DNA of 64,000 bases from Stappia indica (GCF_009789575.1 NZ_CP046908.1:1054001-1118000), one strand, 5' to 3'. Counted from the first letter of the stretch, positions 17,467-25,174 are shown. Program-made: numbers and translations. Notes: generated by a model not told the origin, from the letters alone.

Positions 17467-18600
17467 TCACTCGCTCCTCAGCACGTCGTTGACGTCCTTG
17501 CCCCAGCTGGCCGGCATGGCCACCGGCTCCACCGGCTTGTCGAACCGGCGCATCCGCGCCAGCGCCTTGTCGAAGGTCGCCGCCGCCTGGGGGTTGTCCC
17601 AATCGTTGTCCCGAAACAGCAGGTAGCCGCTGGCCGCCGCGTGGTCGTAGAGCGACAGGTAGCCGGACAGGCTGCCGGCCGCCGACATGCGCAGCTCGCC
17701 GTCCGCCCAGGCGGCCGACAGACCGTCCTCGATGCCTTCGGTGATGCCCTCGATGCCGCTCACGCCCGCCTCGGCCGCCTGCTCCATGCCGAGGCCGCTC
17801 GGCCCCAGCGTGAGGCGGATGCGCAGGCCCTGCGTTTCCGGGAACATCATCTTCGCCTTTGCCACATCGTCACCGAACGGTATGGCCTGCGCCTTGTCGC
17901 GCCCGTCCGGGGCAAGGAAGGTGTAATGGCAGGCGCCGATGCGCCCCGCCCTGTCGACCATGGCGCCGATCATCGCGGGAAAGCGGGGCGCCTCGCCGCA
18001 GCGCTTGCCGTCGGCATCGCGCGGCGCGCCCAGCCAGTATTCGCAAGAGGGATGGAACCGCAGCGCATTGCCGACATTCGGCACGTCGCGCAGCTCGATG
18101 CCGCGCGCCTCGCGCAGGTAGGTCTCGACCAGCGTTCCCCGCCAGTCCTGGCAGGAAAAGAACATCTTCCGCGCCCGCGCGCGCATCGCCTCGCGCCGCT
18201 GTTCCTCCGCCGCCTCCACTGCCACCCGCCGCGTCCGCGCCTCGGCCGCCATCCGCTCGCGCGTGGCCTCGTCGAGCCGCGACAGATTGAACCGATCCTC
18301 GATCCAGGCGACCGCATCCACCCGGCTTTGCGAGGTGACGGCGCCGCTCTGCACCGCCGCCACCAGGTCGATCACGTCGCCCTTGTCGCCGGACACGAAA
18401 TCCGTCCAGCCACCGCGCCGCGCGCCGGACAGCCAGATGACGGTCTGCGAGGCCTTGGCCCGCGCGCGCCACGGCCAGACGACGTTCCACAGCCCGCCGC
18501 GCTTGTGGCGCGCGGCCGCGCCCGAGCCGAACAGCTCGGGGATCAACGTCTCCAGGTGGTCCAGGGCCACCTGCTTGGCGATGGCGAAGCGGGATGTCAT
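17467..18600 (-). CDS. Phage toprim primase
   Basis: A 377-residue protein (MTSRFAIAKQVALDH). The N-terminal half has a degenerate zinc-binding/primase region (GLWNVVWPWRARAKA, WTDFVSGDKGDVIDLVA), the pattern of phage and plasmid toprim primases. The toprim motifs are GITEGIEDGLSAA (catalytic Glu) and LFRDNDWDN (the DxD). It would make RNA primers for phage DNA synthesis. The start at 18600 overlaps the stop of the preceding gene as ATGA. Confidence 0.8.
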   Translation of the reverse strand: MTSRFAIAKQVALDHLETLIPELFGSGAAARHKRGGLWNVVWPWRARAKASQTVIWLSGARRGGWTDFVSGDKGDVIDLVAAVQSGAVTSQSRVDAVAWIEDRFNLSRLDEATRERMAAEARTRRVAVEAAEEQRREAMRARARKMFFSCQDWRGTLVETYLREARGIELRDVPNVGNALRFHPSCEYWLGAPRDADGKRCGEAPRFPAMIGAMVDRAGRIGACHYTFLAPDGRDKAQAIPFGDDVAKAKMMFPETQGLRIRLTLGPSGLGMEQAAEAGVSGIEGITEGIEDGLSAAWADGELRMSAAGSLSGYLSLYDHAAASGYLLFRDNDWDNPQAAATFDKALARMRRFDKPVEPVAMPASWGKDVNDVLRSE

Positions 18601-18971
18601 GCGCGCCGCCTGCTCTTGGGGCGGCGGCGGATCTCGGCGGCCGAATAGATCCGCGAGCGCCACTTCTCCTTGGCCAGCACGGTGATGACCATGCCGTTGT
18701 TGCACAGGCACACATGCCCCTTGCAGCGCACCCGCGCCGCGCCCTGGCGCAGGGCGAACAGCAGCTCCGGCGGCAGGATCTTCCGCCGCAGGTCCTCGAT
18801 GTCGATGCCGGTTTCCGCCTGGAAGGCGGCGAGCACCTGCGCGGGCGCGGCCGTGCGCCCCTCGCCGCCGCCGGCCAGCCGCTGGAACGGCCGCAGGTCG
18901 ACATGCATCACCCGCGCGAGGTAGCGCAGCACGGCATGTTGCGTGACCGGGTAGCGGGCGGGTGCGGTCAC
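18597..18971 (-). CDS. Phage protein of unknown function
   Basis: A 124-residue protein read from GTG 18971, which overlaps the stop of the ASCH gene as GTGA. The N-terminus PVTQHAVLRYLARVMHVDL looks like a short helical domain; the C-terminus is a small beta hairpin (VCLCNNGMVITVLAKEKW) and a very basic tail (RRRPKSRRRA). Operon position just before the primase suggests a part in replication. Confidence 0.6.
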   Translation of the reverse strand: MTAPARYPVTQHAVLRYLARVMHVDLRPFQRLAGGGEGRTAAPAQVLAAFQAETGIDIEDLRRKILPPELLFALRQGAARVRCKGHVCLCNNGMVITVLAKEKWRSRIYSAAEIRRRPKSRRRA

Positions 18972-19840
18972 AGCAAACCGCCTTGCTCTTGGCTGTTCGA
19001 GGCGGGCCGCATCCATTTGGCGGGAGCAGGAACAATCGAAGCGTCACCCGGCGACCACCGGAAGTAGCCGAGCGCACCGACCGCAGGGACGAACGGGACC
19101 GCCCGGGCACTTTCCAGGACAAGCCCGCGGGGTCCAAAAAACCACGGGCTCTCGTGCTGCTTCACGACATCGACGACATCGACGACATCGACGACACCGA
19201 TGATGCCACCTCGTAGGAGCTCCGCAGGAGGCGGGCATTCCACCCCGATGGACGCCATGAAATCGGCAGCGTCTTCATACTCGCTTCGGGTCATGCCCTT
19301 GGCAGCATGGACGCACACCCGGCCGCGCATGAGCAGGCCGCGATTTATGGCTTGCCACGAGCGATTTTCGATATCCTTGCCGGCATGGATAATTGCCCAT
19401 GCCCACGGTTGCCGGACGGAAAGTGCAAGATCCGGGAGCTGCATCCCCTCACCTCCCCCAATCGGCACTGTAGGGATTGCGCAGGCCGGCGCGGCCGGGC
19501 TGCCCTTGGTCTCGGCAAGGGCGGCGTTCGCCTCGTCGAGGATCTGGCCCAGGCTGATCGCATGCACCTTGGACGCTTCACCGCCCGGCTCCGGCACGCG
19601 GAACAGCGCGTCTTCGGACACGCCGGCATTTTGAGCGAGGCAGGCCAGCACGGAGGCCGAGCGCGCCAGCGCCAGCTGCAGCAGCCGCACCTGCCGCTCG
19701 TGCAGATAGGCCTGCCCCGGCTCATCCGGCCGGCTGTCGAACACGCCCTGCACATAGGGTTTGCCGGACGGGTAGGACGTTCCGGCGCCGCGCCCCTTGG
19801 CACGGATCCACATCGGCAATTCGGTCATGGGCAGGCTCAT
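18968..19840 (-). CDS. ASCH-domain phage protein
   Basis: A 290-residue protein. The C-terminal half is an ASCH domain: ALSVRQPWAWAIIHAGKD then IENRSW at the start, and GGIIGVVDVVDVV, SPWFFGPRG and GALGYF at the end. ASCH domains bind RNA or act on modified nucleosides; phage copies are common and uncharacterised. The N-terminal half is a separate region (YLHERQVRLLQLALARSA) without a known fold. A 9-base tandem repeat (19163-19207) encodes the VVD repeats inside the domain. Confidence 0.75.
   Translation of the reverse strand: MSLPMTELPMWIRAKGRGAGTSYPSGKPYVQGVFDSRPDEPGQAYLHERQVRLLQLALARSASVLACLAQNAGVSEDALFRVPEPGGEASKVHAISLGQILDEANAALAETKGSPAAPACAIPTVPIGGGEGMQLPDLALSVRQPWAWAIIHAGKDIENRSWQAINRGLLMRGRVCVHAAKGMTRSEYEDAADFMASIGVECPPPAELLRGGIIGVVDVVDVVDVVKQHESPWFFGPRGLVLESARAVPFVPAVGALGYFRWSPGDASIVPAPAKWMRPASNSQEQGGLL
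19163..19207. repeat. 9-bp tandem repeat inside the ASCH gene
   Basis: Four near-identical units of GACGACATC (the first and fourth with one change) plus a degenerate fifth. They encode repeated Val-Val-Asp on the minus strand. Confidence 0.85.
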
Positions 19841-19844
19841 CGCT

Positions 19845-20129
19845 TCACTCCTCCGGAAACAGCTGCAGCTCGATCGCGTCGAAGGCCGCCTCGATCGCCG
19901 GCTCCATCACCCGGCGCGCCTCCACCTGGGCGACGGCCTTGGACACGTACTGCTTGGACACGCCGAGCACCCGGGCGGCCGAGGCCCCCGGCACACCGGC
20001 CGAATTGACAAGAAGATGGATGGCCCCGGCATGGCGCAGCGCGCGCGGCACCGCCGACACCTCGACGAGGGCGCGGATGCCGGTGAGCGCCAGCTTCGCG
20101 CCCTTCTCCAGCGGCGTCAGCGGGGTCAT
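19845..20129 (-). CDS. Small phage HTH-like protein
   Basis: A 94-residue protein (MTPLTPLEKGAKLALTG). The segment ASAARVLGVSKQYVSKAVAQ is a clear helix-turn-helix: the protein is probably a DNA-binding regulator or accessory. The start at 20129 overlaps the preceding stop as ATGA. It lies in the leftward early operon before the ASCH gene. Confidence 0.65.
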   Translation of the reverse strand: MTPLTPLEKGAKLALTGIRALVEVSAVPRALRHAGAIHLLVNSAGVPGASAARVLGVSKQYVSKAVAQVEARRVMEPAIEAAFDAIELQLFPEE

Positions 20130-20482
20130 GACAGCCACCCGCACACCAGCGCGAAAAGGCTTTGCGCCGGGCCGACGACGAACATGCCGTAGATCATCCA
20201 GAACACATGGGCGTTCTTCGCCTGCCGCTCCTGCGCCTTGCGCAGCGGCATCATGGCCAGCGCCGCGCGGCGCATTGCCTCGGCCTCCTGCAAAGCGGCG
20301 CCCGCCGCCTTGCCCAGATCGACGGCGCGTTGATCGCGCTCCAGCACGTCGATCAGGCCCTGGCAGTAGGCTTTCGACATGTCGAGCGTGAGCCTCTGTC
20401 CTTCCGGGCAGAGGGAAAGGTGAAGGCGCAGTCTCCTGGCCTGCTCGGCCGGGTCGAAGCGGGCGAACGCAGTCAGGGCCAT
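20126..20482 (-). CDS. Phage protein with C-terminal membrane segment
   Basis: A 118-residue protein. The first 85 residues are helical and charged; residues about 93-116 (HVFWMIYGMFVVGPAQSLF) are hydrophobic and may anchor it in the membrane. No family recognised. Three bases separate it from the upstream gene. Confidence 0.6.
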   Translation of the reverse strand: MALTAFARFDPAEQARRLRLHLSLCPEGQRLTLDMSKAYCQGLIDVLERDQRAVDLGKAAGAALQEAEAMRRAALAMMPLRKAQERQAKNAHVFWMIYGMFVVGPAQSLFALVCGWLS

Positions 20483-20485
20483 CGC

Positions 20486-20941
20486 TCAGCCCTCCCGTGC
20501 GCTGCGCAGGGCGCGGCCGGCGGCAGGGTCCCAGACCGGCTTCGGCAGGTCGATGAACAGCGCCTTCTGGTTGCCGCGAAAGTCGGCGACGGAATGGCCG
20601 ACCGCCATGGTCGCCATCTCGACCTCGGCCCAGCTGTCCACCGGCGGCAGAAACAGCCGATAGACCCCGCCGCCCTTGGCCTTGCCCACTTCCTGCAGCT
20701 CGAACCGCCCGTCGCTCGCCGGCACGATGGCCAGCCGGTGGCGGTTGCCGCCCTTGCCGATGCGCACAGAGAACCGCCAGTGCGTTGCCCGCAGCTTCTC
20801 CAGCACCTCCTTGCGGATCAGCACCGTGGCGCGCCAGGCGCCGCCACGCCCCTGTTTCAGCGAGAAGCGCACGGGAGCCGTCGCGGCGGCCGCCTTGGGC
20901 GCGGGCTGCAGATCGTCCCATTCGTCGGTGTTCAGGTTCAT
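20486..20941 (-). CDS. Phage protein of unknown function
   Basis: A 151-residue protein (MNLNTDEWDDLQPAP) with a basic, beta-rich core (WRATVLIRKEVLEKLRATHW, RFSVRIGKGGNRHRLAIV), which may bind nucleic acid. The ATG overlaps the stop of the upstream HTH gene as ATGA. No family recognised. Confidence 0.65.
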   Translation of the reverse strand: MNLNTDEWDDLQPAPKAAAATAPVRFSLKQGRGGAWRATVLIRKEVLEKLRATHWRFSVRIGKGGNRHRLAIVPASDGRFELQEVGKAKGGGVYRLFLPPVDSWAEVEMATMAVGHSVADFRGNQKALFIDLPKPVWDPAAGRALRSAREG

Positions 20942-21189
20942 GATCCCAGCGCCTCCTGTTCGGCCGCGCGCTCGCGCTCGATGGCGCGAAGGGCAAAGCG
21001 CAGCGCCTTGATGTCGCGTGCGAAGGCCCGCCCTTCCGAGCGGATCCGGCACAGGCGGCGCAGGCGCACGCCCGAGCGGGCGGCAAGATCTTCGAGGGAG
21101 ACGCCCAGCCGCTGCCGCCGCCGCTCCAGGCGGGCGATGGCCTGTTGCTGGTCGGGCCGGTACGGGCCGCGCTGTCGCAGGTCTGACAT
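20938..21189 (-). CDS. Small XRE-like HTH protein (phage)
   Basis: An 83-residue basic protein (MSDLRQRGPYRPDQQQAI). LERRRQRLGVSLEDLAARSG is followed by a recognition helix VRLRRLCRIRSEGRAF, the XRE pattern, though the turn is degenerate. It is preceded by an unusual 158-base untranslated gap. Likely a regulator of the downstream replication genes. Confidence 0.6.
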   Translation of the reverse strand: MSDLRQRGPYRPDQQQAIARLERRRQRLGVSLEDLAARSGVRLRRLCRIRSEGRAFARDIKALRFALRAIERERAAEQEALGS

Positions 21190-21259
21190 GGGTCGCCTCG
21201 TGAGGTGAGAAGTCGGGCGCCGGACACGAGACACACCGGCGGATAAGCGAACAAAGGAC

Positions 21260-21341
21260 GGGGCGGCGTTCCAGGCTTCGATGTTTCGAGCTGCGGAAGT
21301 CAGCGCATGGGCTTTCACTTCACCGCAACGAACGCCGCCCC
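21260..21341. repeat. Long-range inverted repeat in an intergenic gap
   Basis: Two perfectly complementary 12-base arms, GGGGCGGCGTTC (21260-21271) and GAACGCCGCCCC (21330-21341), enclose 58 bases. The pair lies in the only long gap of the leftward early operon, so the transcript would carry a closed stem in this leader. Confidence 0.7.
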
Positions 21342-21347
21342 GAGGGC

Positions 21348-21629
21348 TTAGAAGTCCGGATCGCCGTCGCAGCGGCTGACCACCATGTCCGAGCGCAAGG
21401 TGGCGGCCGTCACCGGAACAGCGACGGCCTTCCATTCCGGCTCCGGCGCCGGAATGACCGTCTGGGCCTCCAGCACGACAAAGGCTGCCTTGTGCAGCCG
21501 CGACAGCCGGTAGGCCTCGGCGCAGGCCGCCTGGTAGGTCGAGTGGCGGAAGCTCGTCCTATCGCTGCCGAAGCCGTCATGCCGGATCACCATCCAAAAC
21601 CGGATGACGATTTGGGTGTCACTCTCCAT
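21348..21629 (-). CDS. Phage protein of unknown function
   Basis: A 93-residue protein (MESDTQIVIRFWMVIRHDG). The pattern STYQAACAEAYRLSRLHKAAFVVLEA (split here: STYQAACAEAYRLSR, then AAFVVLEA) suggests a small alpha/beta fold. It begins one base after the stop of the preceding gene. No family recognised. Confidence 0.6.
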   Translation of the reverse strand: MESDTQIVIRFWMVIRHDGFGSDRTSFRHSTYQAACAEAYRLSRLHKAAFVVLEAQTVIPAPEPEWKAVAVPVTAATLRSDMVVSRCDGDPDF

Positions 21630-21630
21630 C

Positions 21631-21915
21631 TCACTTCCCTTCCTTGCGATGCCGCGAGCGGCAGTTGCGATACTTCATCGGCAGCGGCTTGCCCTGCTGC
21701 GCCTTCAGCCGCTCCCGATTGAGGGCGCGCATCTCAGCCTTGTGCGCGGCGCGCTGTGCCGAGGGCGGCTTCGCCGGCACGCGGAACCCCTTTCCCCCGG
21801 TCATTTCCGCGAAGTGGTTCAGCCGGAAATCGATGTTCCCGGCCGGGCAGCCGAGCCGATAATCCGTGCCGAGTTTCGGGCGGATGATCTTCCGCCATGA
21901 GGGAAAGAGGCTCAT
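21631..21915 (-). CDS. Small basic phage protein
   Basis: A 94-residue, very basic protein (MSLFPSWRKIIRPKLGTDYR) with a charged helical C-terminus (AHKAEMRALNRERLKAQQG). Probably binds nucleic acid. Its ATG overlaps the preceding stop as ATGA. Confidence 0.6.
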   Translation of the reverse strand: MSLFPSWRKIIRPKLGTDYRLGCPAGNIDFRLNHFAEMTGGKGFRVPAKPPSAQRAAHKAEMRALNRERLKAQQGKPLPMKYRNCRSRHRKEGK

Positions 21916-22247
21916 TCGCCGGTCTCCTGGTTGGGGTTTGCCGGCGGGTGCAGGCCGCGCACGGCCGCCTCCACCGCGATCAGCGCGGCGCCGAGAACCA
22001 TCGGCGTGCGCGCATGGGTGATGTGCCGCGGGCTGCCGGCCAGCACCTGCTCGGCCAGCTCCAGCGCCTGCGGCAGGGTGAAGGGCCCGGCCCGCACGTC
22101 GGGGGCATCGCGCCCGCCGCCGGTCTCCAGAACGACGATCTCGCCGTCGTCCGTCTCGGCGATGTGGCGCTGGCGGCTCGCCTGCCCGTGCAGGGCCAGC
22201 GTGGCGATCTGGGTGCAGCCGACGGGCTCGCGCTTTTTGCGGGTCAT
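21912..22247 (-). CDS. Phage protein of unknown function
   Basis: A 111-residue protein (MTRKKREPVGCTQIATLA) with a short beta-rich part (DDGEIVVLETGG) and a helical end (MVLGAALIAVEAAVRGL). No family recognised. It overlaps both neighbours in the leftward operon by ATGA junctions. Confidence 0.6.
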   Translation of the reverse strand: MTRKKREPVGCTQIATLALHGQASRQRHIAETDDGEIVVLETGGGRDAPDVRAGPFTLPQALELAEQVLAGSPRHITHARTPMVLGAALIAVEAAVRGLHPPANPNQETGE

Positions 22248-22453
22248 GGCTCCGCTCCGGCGCGCGCCGCGTTCTCGCGCTCCGCCTCGTCCAGCACCTG
22301 TTCACAGACCGTGCGGACGGTGTTACGAGGGCTGATCTTCCGCTTCAGCCCCTTGGTGATCGTGCTTTCGGAAAGGCCTGCGCGCCGGCTCAGCTCGGCG
22401 CGGGAAATGCCGGCGGCAAGGCGTCGGCGTTCGATGTCATGCCAGCTCGTCAC
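22244..22453 (-). CDS. Cro-like HTH repressor
   Basis: A 69-residue HTH protein: RLAAGISRAELSRRAGLSES followed by TITKGLKRKISP. The GTG start at 22453 is chosen because AGGAGG lies seven bases upstream. It is the first gene of the leftward early operon and faces away from the CI-type repressor gene, which is the Cro position in lambda-like immunity regions. Confidence 0.75.
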   Translation of the reverse strand: MTSWHDIERRRLAAGISRAELSRRAGLSESTITKGLKRKISPRNTVRTVCEQVLDEAERENAARAGAEP

Positions 22454-22473
22454 AGCATGTCCTCCTTTGCATA

Positions 22474-22506
22474 TGTGAAAAAATGTGATTTGCTTCACGG
22501 AGTCAA
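22474..22506. promoter_or_regulatory. Left immunity operator and leftward promoter
   Basis: Between the divergent Cro-like and CI-type genes are ATGTGAA (22473-22479), ATGTGATTT (22483-22491) and an inverted CTTCAC (22493-22498). A TTGACT on the minus strand (22506-22501) could be the -35 of the leftward promoter, with its spacer formed by these sites. Binding of CI here would block the early operon. Confidence 0.6.
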
Positions 22507-22546
22507 GGGGACATTCACCGGATTTGTATTGGAGTACCGCTGAGGC

Positions 22547-23170
22547 ATGCTCGCCCTTGTGGAAAACACTCGGCGAAAACAGTTGGCCTGGATCGAGGCG
22601 ATCCTCGAACACAAGGGCTGGAACAGATCGCGGCTTGCGAAAGAGGCCGGCGTCGATCCCTCGACGCTGTCCAAATTCCTGGCCGACCCGCTGAACAAGG
22701 CTCAGCTCCAGACCAACTCGATCGAGAAGATCGCCGACGCCAGCGGCTTTCGCCCGTATCTCACGCACCCGCCGGTCCGTCCGGCCGGCCTTACCGACAT
22801 CGAGGCCGAGCCCTTCGACGATGCCGCCGCCACTACGGTGGTTGACGTTGCGGTCTCCGCGATGAAGGCGGGGCGCAACGGGCTCGATCCGTGGGTGATG
22901 CGGTCGCGCGCGCTGGAGCACGAGGGCTATCTGCCCGGCGACATATTGATGGTCGATCTCAACATGCAGCCCCGTTCGGGCGATGCCGTCTGCGCCCAGG
23001 TCTATGACCGCCAGGGCAAGGCGGAAACTATCATGCGGATCTACGAACACCCCTTCCTCATCGCCGCTTCGTCCGATCCGGCGGCCCGCCGCCCGCTCCT
23101 GGTGGACGATGAAAAGGTGATAATTCGCGGCGTGATCGTCGCGTCTTTCCGTCCGCGCCGGGCCGCCTAA
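22547..23170 (+). CDS. CI-type phage repressor (S24-like fold, catalytic dyad lost)
   Basis: A 207-residue repressor. Residues about 10-50 are an HTH (GWNRSRLAKEAGVDPSTLSK). Residues 115-200 have the LexA/CI C-terminal fold (EHEGYLPGDILMVDLN, SGDAVCAQVYD, IIRGVIVAS). Aligned by eye with LexA, the catalytic Ser (SMKDIG) corresponds to Ala122 (ALEHEG) and the Lys (TVKRL) to Met163 (TIMRI). If so, the protein cannot cleave itself. It faces right, opposite the Cro-like gene, and operators flank it on both sides. It should maintain lysogeny. Confidence 0.8.
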   Translation: MLALVENTRRKQLAWIEAILEHKGWNRSRLAKEAGVDPSTLSKFLADPLNKAQLQTNSIEKIADASGFRPYLTHPPVRPAGLTDIEAEPFDDAAATTVVDVAVSAMKAGRNGLDPWVMRSRALEHEGYLPGDILMVDLNMQPRSGDAVCAQVYDRQGKAETIMRIYEHPFLIAASSDPAARRPLLVDDEKVIIRGVIVASFRPRRAA

Positions 23171-23190
23171 GTCCAGAATTCTCCACCGAT

Positions 23191-23275
23191 TTTTCACTTA
23201 TCGTGATTTTTCGCCATATCCTTTTCACGACTTTTCACGTGAATTTTGTTGACGCGATGTGAATTTCTTCACATC
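23191..23275. promoter_or_regulatory. Right immunity operators
   Basis: Four repeats of the same half-site family: TTTTCAC/GTGATTTT pair (23191-23210), TTTTCACG (23222-23229), the palindrome TTCACGTGAA (23234-23243), and GATGTGAA/TTCACATC (23256-23275, 4-base centre). They lie between the repressor stop and the excisionase-like gene. A TTGACG at 23249 may be the -35 of the rightward promoter. Confidence 0.65.
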
Positions 23276-23305
23276 CTCGCTCGTGTTCACAGCGAGGGAA
23301 CCGAC

Positions 23306-23668
23306 ATGGAACGACCCCGAACCACACCCGAAACCGCCCGAAAGGCGCAGGGCGCACCGCCCCGCCCGTCTTCGCCCAAGCTCACCGCCACGGCGGCCGA
23401 GGTGGCGGCGATGCTCGGAATTGCCGAGGGCACCTTCCGCGAAAAGCGAGCACGGTTGGAGGCCGCGCACGGCTTTCCGCCGCGCCTGCCGGGCTGCAAC
23501 GCCTGGTCCCTGCCGGCGGTGCGCCGGTGGATCGCCACCAATGGCGGCACCTACCTGCCGTCCGACATGCACCCGCTGCACACGGTCGATGCCGGCCCTC
23601 TCTCCCTCGACACCCTCAGCCCCGACGCCAGCCAGCTGCTGGCCGACTACGGAAGGAAGTCCGCATGA
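23306..23668 (+). CDS. Excisionase-like / winged-helix DNA-binding protein
   Basis: A 120-residue protein (MERPRTTPETARKAQG). ATAAEVAAMLGIAEGTFREK is an AlpA/MerR-type HTH, and FPPRLPGCNAWSLPAVRRWI is the wing plus helix of excisionase-like proteins. GAGG is eight bases upstream of the ATG. First gene of the rightward early operon that ends in the integrase, so an excision or Cox-like regulatory role is probable. Confidence 0.65.
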   Translation: MERPRTTPETARKAQGAPPRPSSPKLTATAAEVAAMLGIAEGTFREKRARLEAAHGFPPRLPGCNAWSLPAVRRWIATNGGTYLPSDMHPLHTVDAGPLSLDTLSPDASQLLADYGRKSA

Positions 23669-24051
23669 CCGCCCATGTGCATTTCGATGTAGAAGCCGCG
23701 GTGGCTCGGCTGATCGCCGAAACCGAGAATGTGGGGCAGGAGGCGCTGGCGCAGGTCGGCGACACGGACGGCCGCGCGTTCGTCATGGCTCAGACCGCGC
23801 TGCGCCTTGCCTTCATCTCGGTCGACAAGGCGGTGATGGAGTTGGCGAACAAGGGCGCCTCGCGCGCCACGGTCGAGAGCGCCATGTGCGCGATGCTGGC
23901 CAACGTCGTCGCCGGCAAGCTCGACGAGGGCGGCAACGTCGGCAGGCTCTGGACCAACAACTTCCTCGACTACGTGAAGATGTGCCGCGAAGGCATCGAC
24001 ACGGTGCAGCGCACCGTCACCACCACTCCGATGCAGGGAGGCCAGGCATGA
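23665..24051 (+). CDS. Phage accessory protein, paralogue A
   Basis: A 128-residue mostly helical protein starting MTAHVHFDVEAAVARLIAE and ending TTTPMQGGQA. The next gene starts MTAHVHYDVE and ends TATPVKGGRA, so the two are a diverged tandem duplication. Function unknown. ATGA overlaps on both sides. Confidence 0.65.
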   Translation: MTAHVHFDVEAAVARLIAETENVGQEALAQVGDTDGRAFVMAQTALRLAFISVDKAVMELANKGASRATVESAMCAMLANVVAGKLDEGGNVGRLWTNNFLDYVKMCREGIDTVQRTVTTTPMQGGQA

Positions 24052-24425
24052 CCGCCCATGTGCATTACGATGTCGAGGACATCACCCGGCGCGTGCATGC
24101 GGAGGTCGAGCGCGGCTGCGCCAAAGCGCTGGAGACCGTTGCAGACGACGAGGCTCGCCAGCTGGTGGAGGCACAGCGCCGTATCCATCTCGCAGCGCAC
24201 ATCATGACGCGGGAAATGCTCGCCCTTCTCAATGAAGGCATGGATGAGACCGTGATCATGAACGCGGTCTGCGTCGTCCTATCCGGTCATGTGATGTCCC
24301 TGTCGCAGGGCTTTGGGCCTGCGTTCCAGGAAACGCTTGCGCGGGCCATGCTGAAAACCGCAACCAGAACCAACGCCTTTGACGGACAGGTCACCGCCAC
24401 TCCCGTCAAGGGAGGCCGGGCATGA
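24048..24425 (+). CDS. Phage accessory protein, paralogue B
   Basis: A 125-residue helical protein (MTAHVHYDVEDITRRVHAEV) with the same ends as its upstream neighbour, differing in the middle (ETVIMNAVCVVLSGHVMSL). A pair that acts as a heterodimer, or one inhibiting the other, is possible. The ATG overlaps the preceding stop. Confidence 0.65.
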   Translation: MTAHVHYDVEDITRRVHAEVERGCAKALETVADDEARQLVEAQRRIHLAAHIMTREMLALLNEGMDETVIMNAVCVVLSGHVMSLSQGFGPAFQETLARAMLKTATRTNAFDGQVTATPVKGGRA

Positions 24426-24703
24426 ACCCGCGCGAGGCGGCCGAGCAGATGCCCAGGCTCGGCAAGCGAGAGGCGGCCATGTTGCGCCGCCTGCGCAAAC
24501 AGGGCGTCGCCTTCAAGCAACCGCGCGGCTGGCGCTTCCGGGGCGACCGGGAAGGCACCCCGTTCAAGGTGGCGGACGAACTCGTCGGCCGCGGCCTCGC
24601 CTTCGAGGAAGGCGGCGCGCCGGCCCGGCTCAAGCTGACGCCGCGCGGCGTGCTGCTTAGCGCCCGCCTGTGCGGCGAGACGAAGGAGCGGCCCGATGCT
24701 TGA
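24422..24703 (+). CDS. Small winged-helix-like phage protein
   Basis: A 93-residue protein (MNPREAAEQMPRLGKREAAM). The order of helices and the closing beta segment (VADELVGRGLAFEEGGA, RLKLTPRGVLL) is like a winged-helix of the 'restriction of transcription' type (…LTPRGR). Probably DNA-binding. Overlaps both neighbours. Confidence 0.55.
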   Translation: MNPREAAEQMPRLGKREAAMLRRLRKQGVAFKQPRGWRFRGDREGTPFKVADELVGRGLAFEEGGAPARLKLTPRGVLLSARLCGETKERPDA

Positions 24704-24992
24704 GCATCCGGAAGGCTGCCCCGACTGCGGCTGCACCGACGGGCAAAGCTGGATCCATGACGATCAGGTCTGTCTCGCCTGCGGATACGGCAGGAGTGCA
24801 ACGCAGACTTTTGCCTTCATCCGCGGGCCCTGGAGGCCCGAAGGCCTGCCGCGTGCGCTCGCCGACAAGACCTCCGCCGTGGTGCTGATCGAAGCGGCCG
24901 AGCGCGAGCTGCGCGAGGCCAAATCCCACATCGACAGCCTTACGGTGCTGTTGGCGGCCGCCACCCTGCGGCTGAGCGAGGGCGCGAAATGA
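24696..24992 (+). CDS. Small zinc-ribbon phage protein
   Basis: A 98-residue protein. The N-terminal part has CPDCGC and VCLACGYGR, four Cys spaced as a zinc ribbon (residues 8-31). The rest is a helix (LIEAAERELREAKSHIDS) that may form a coiled coil. It overlaps the preceding gene by eight bases. Confidence 0.65.
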   Translation: MLEHPEGCPDCGCTDGQSWIHDDQVCLACGYGRSATQTFAFIRGPWRPEGLPRALADKTSAVVLIEAAERELREAKSHIDSLTVLLAAATLRLSEGAK

Positions 24993-25174
24993 TGGAGATC
25001 TTCGGCCCCTGGTCGGCGGCGCGCGTCGTCGTCGCCGGCCTCCTCCTGCTGACCATCGGCCTTGGCGTCCTCTGCCTGTGGGCGGCGCATCAGCTGGAAA
25101 GGGCCGTCGAGCGGCGGCGCCGGCGGCGCCTGCTGCAGAAGATCCAGGCCGTCGCCCGCCGCCGGCTGCCGTGA
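24989..25174 (+). CDS. Small membrane protein
   Basis: A 61-residue protein with one hydrophobic segment (VVVAGLLLLTIGLGVLCLWA) and a basic Arg-rich C-terminus. ATGA overlap with the gene before; followed by another one-TM protein. Confidence 0.6.
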   Translation: MMEIFGPWSAARVVVAGLLLLTIGLGVLCLWAAHQLERAVERRRRRRLLQKIQAVARRRLP

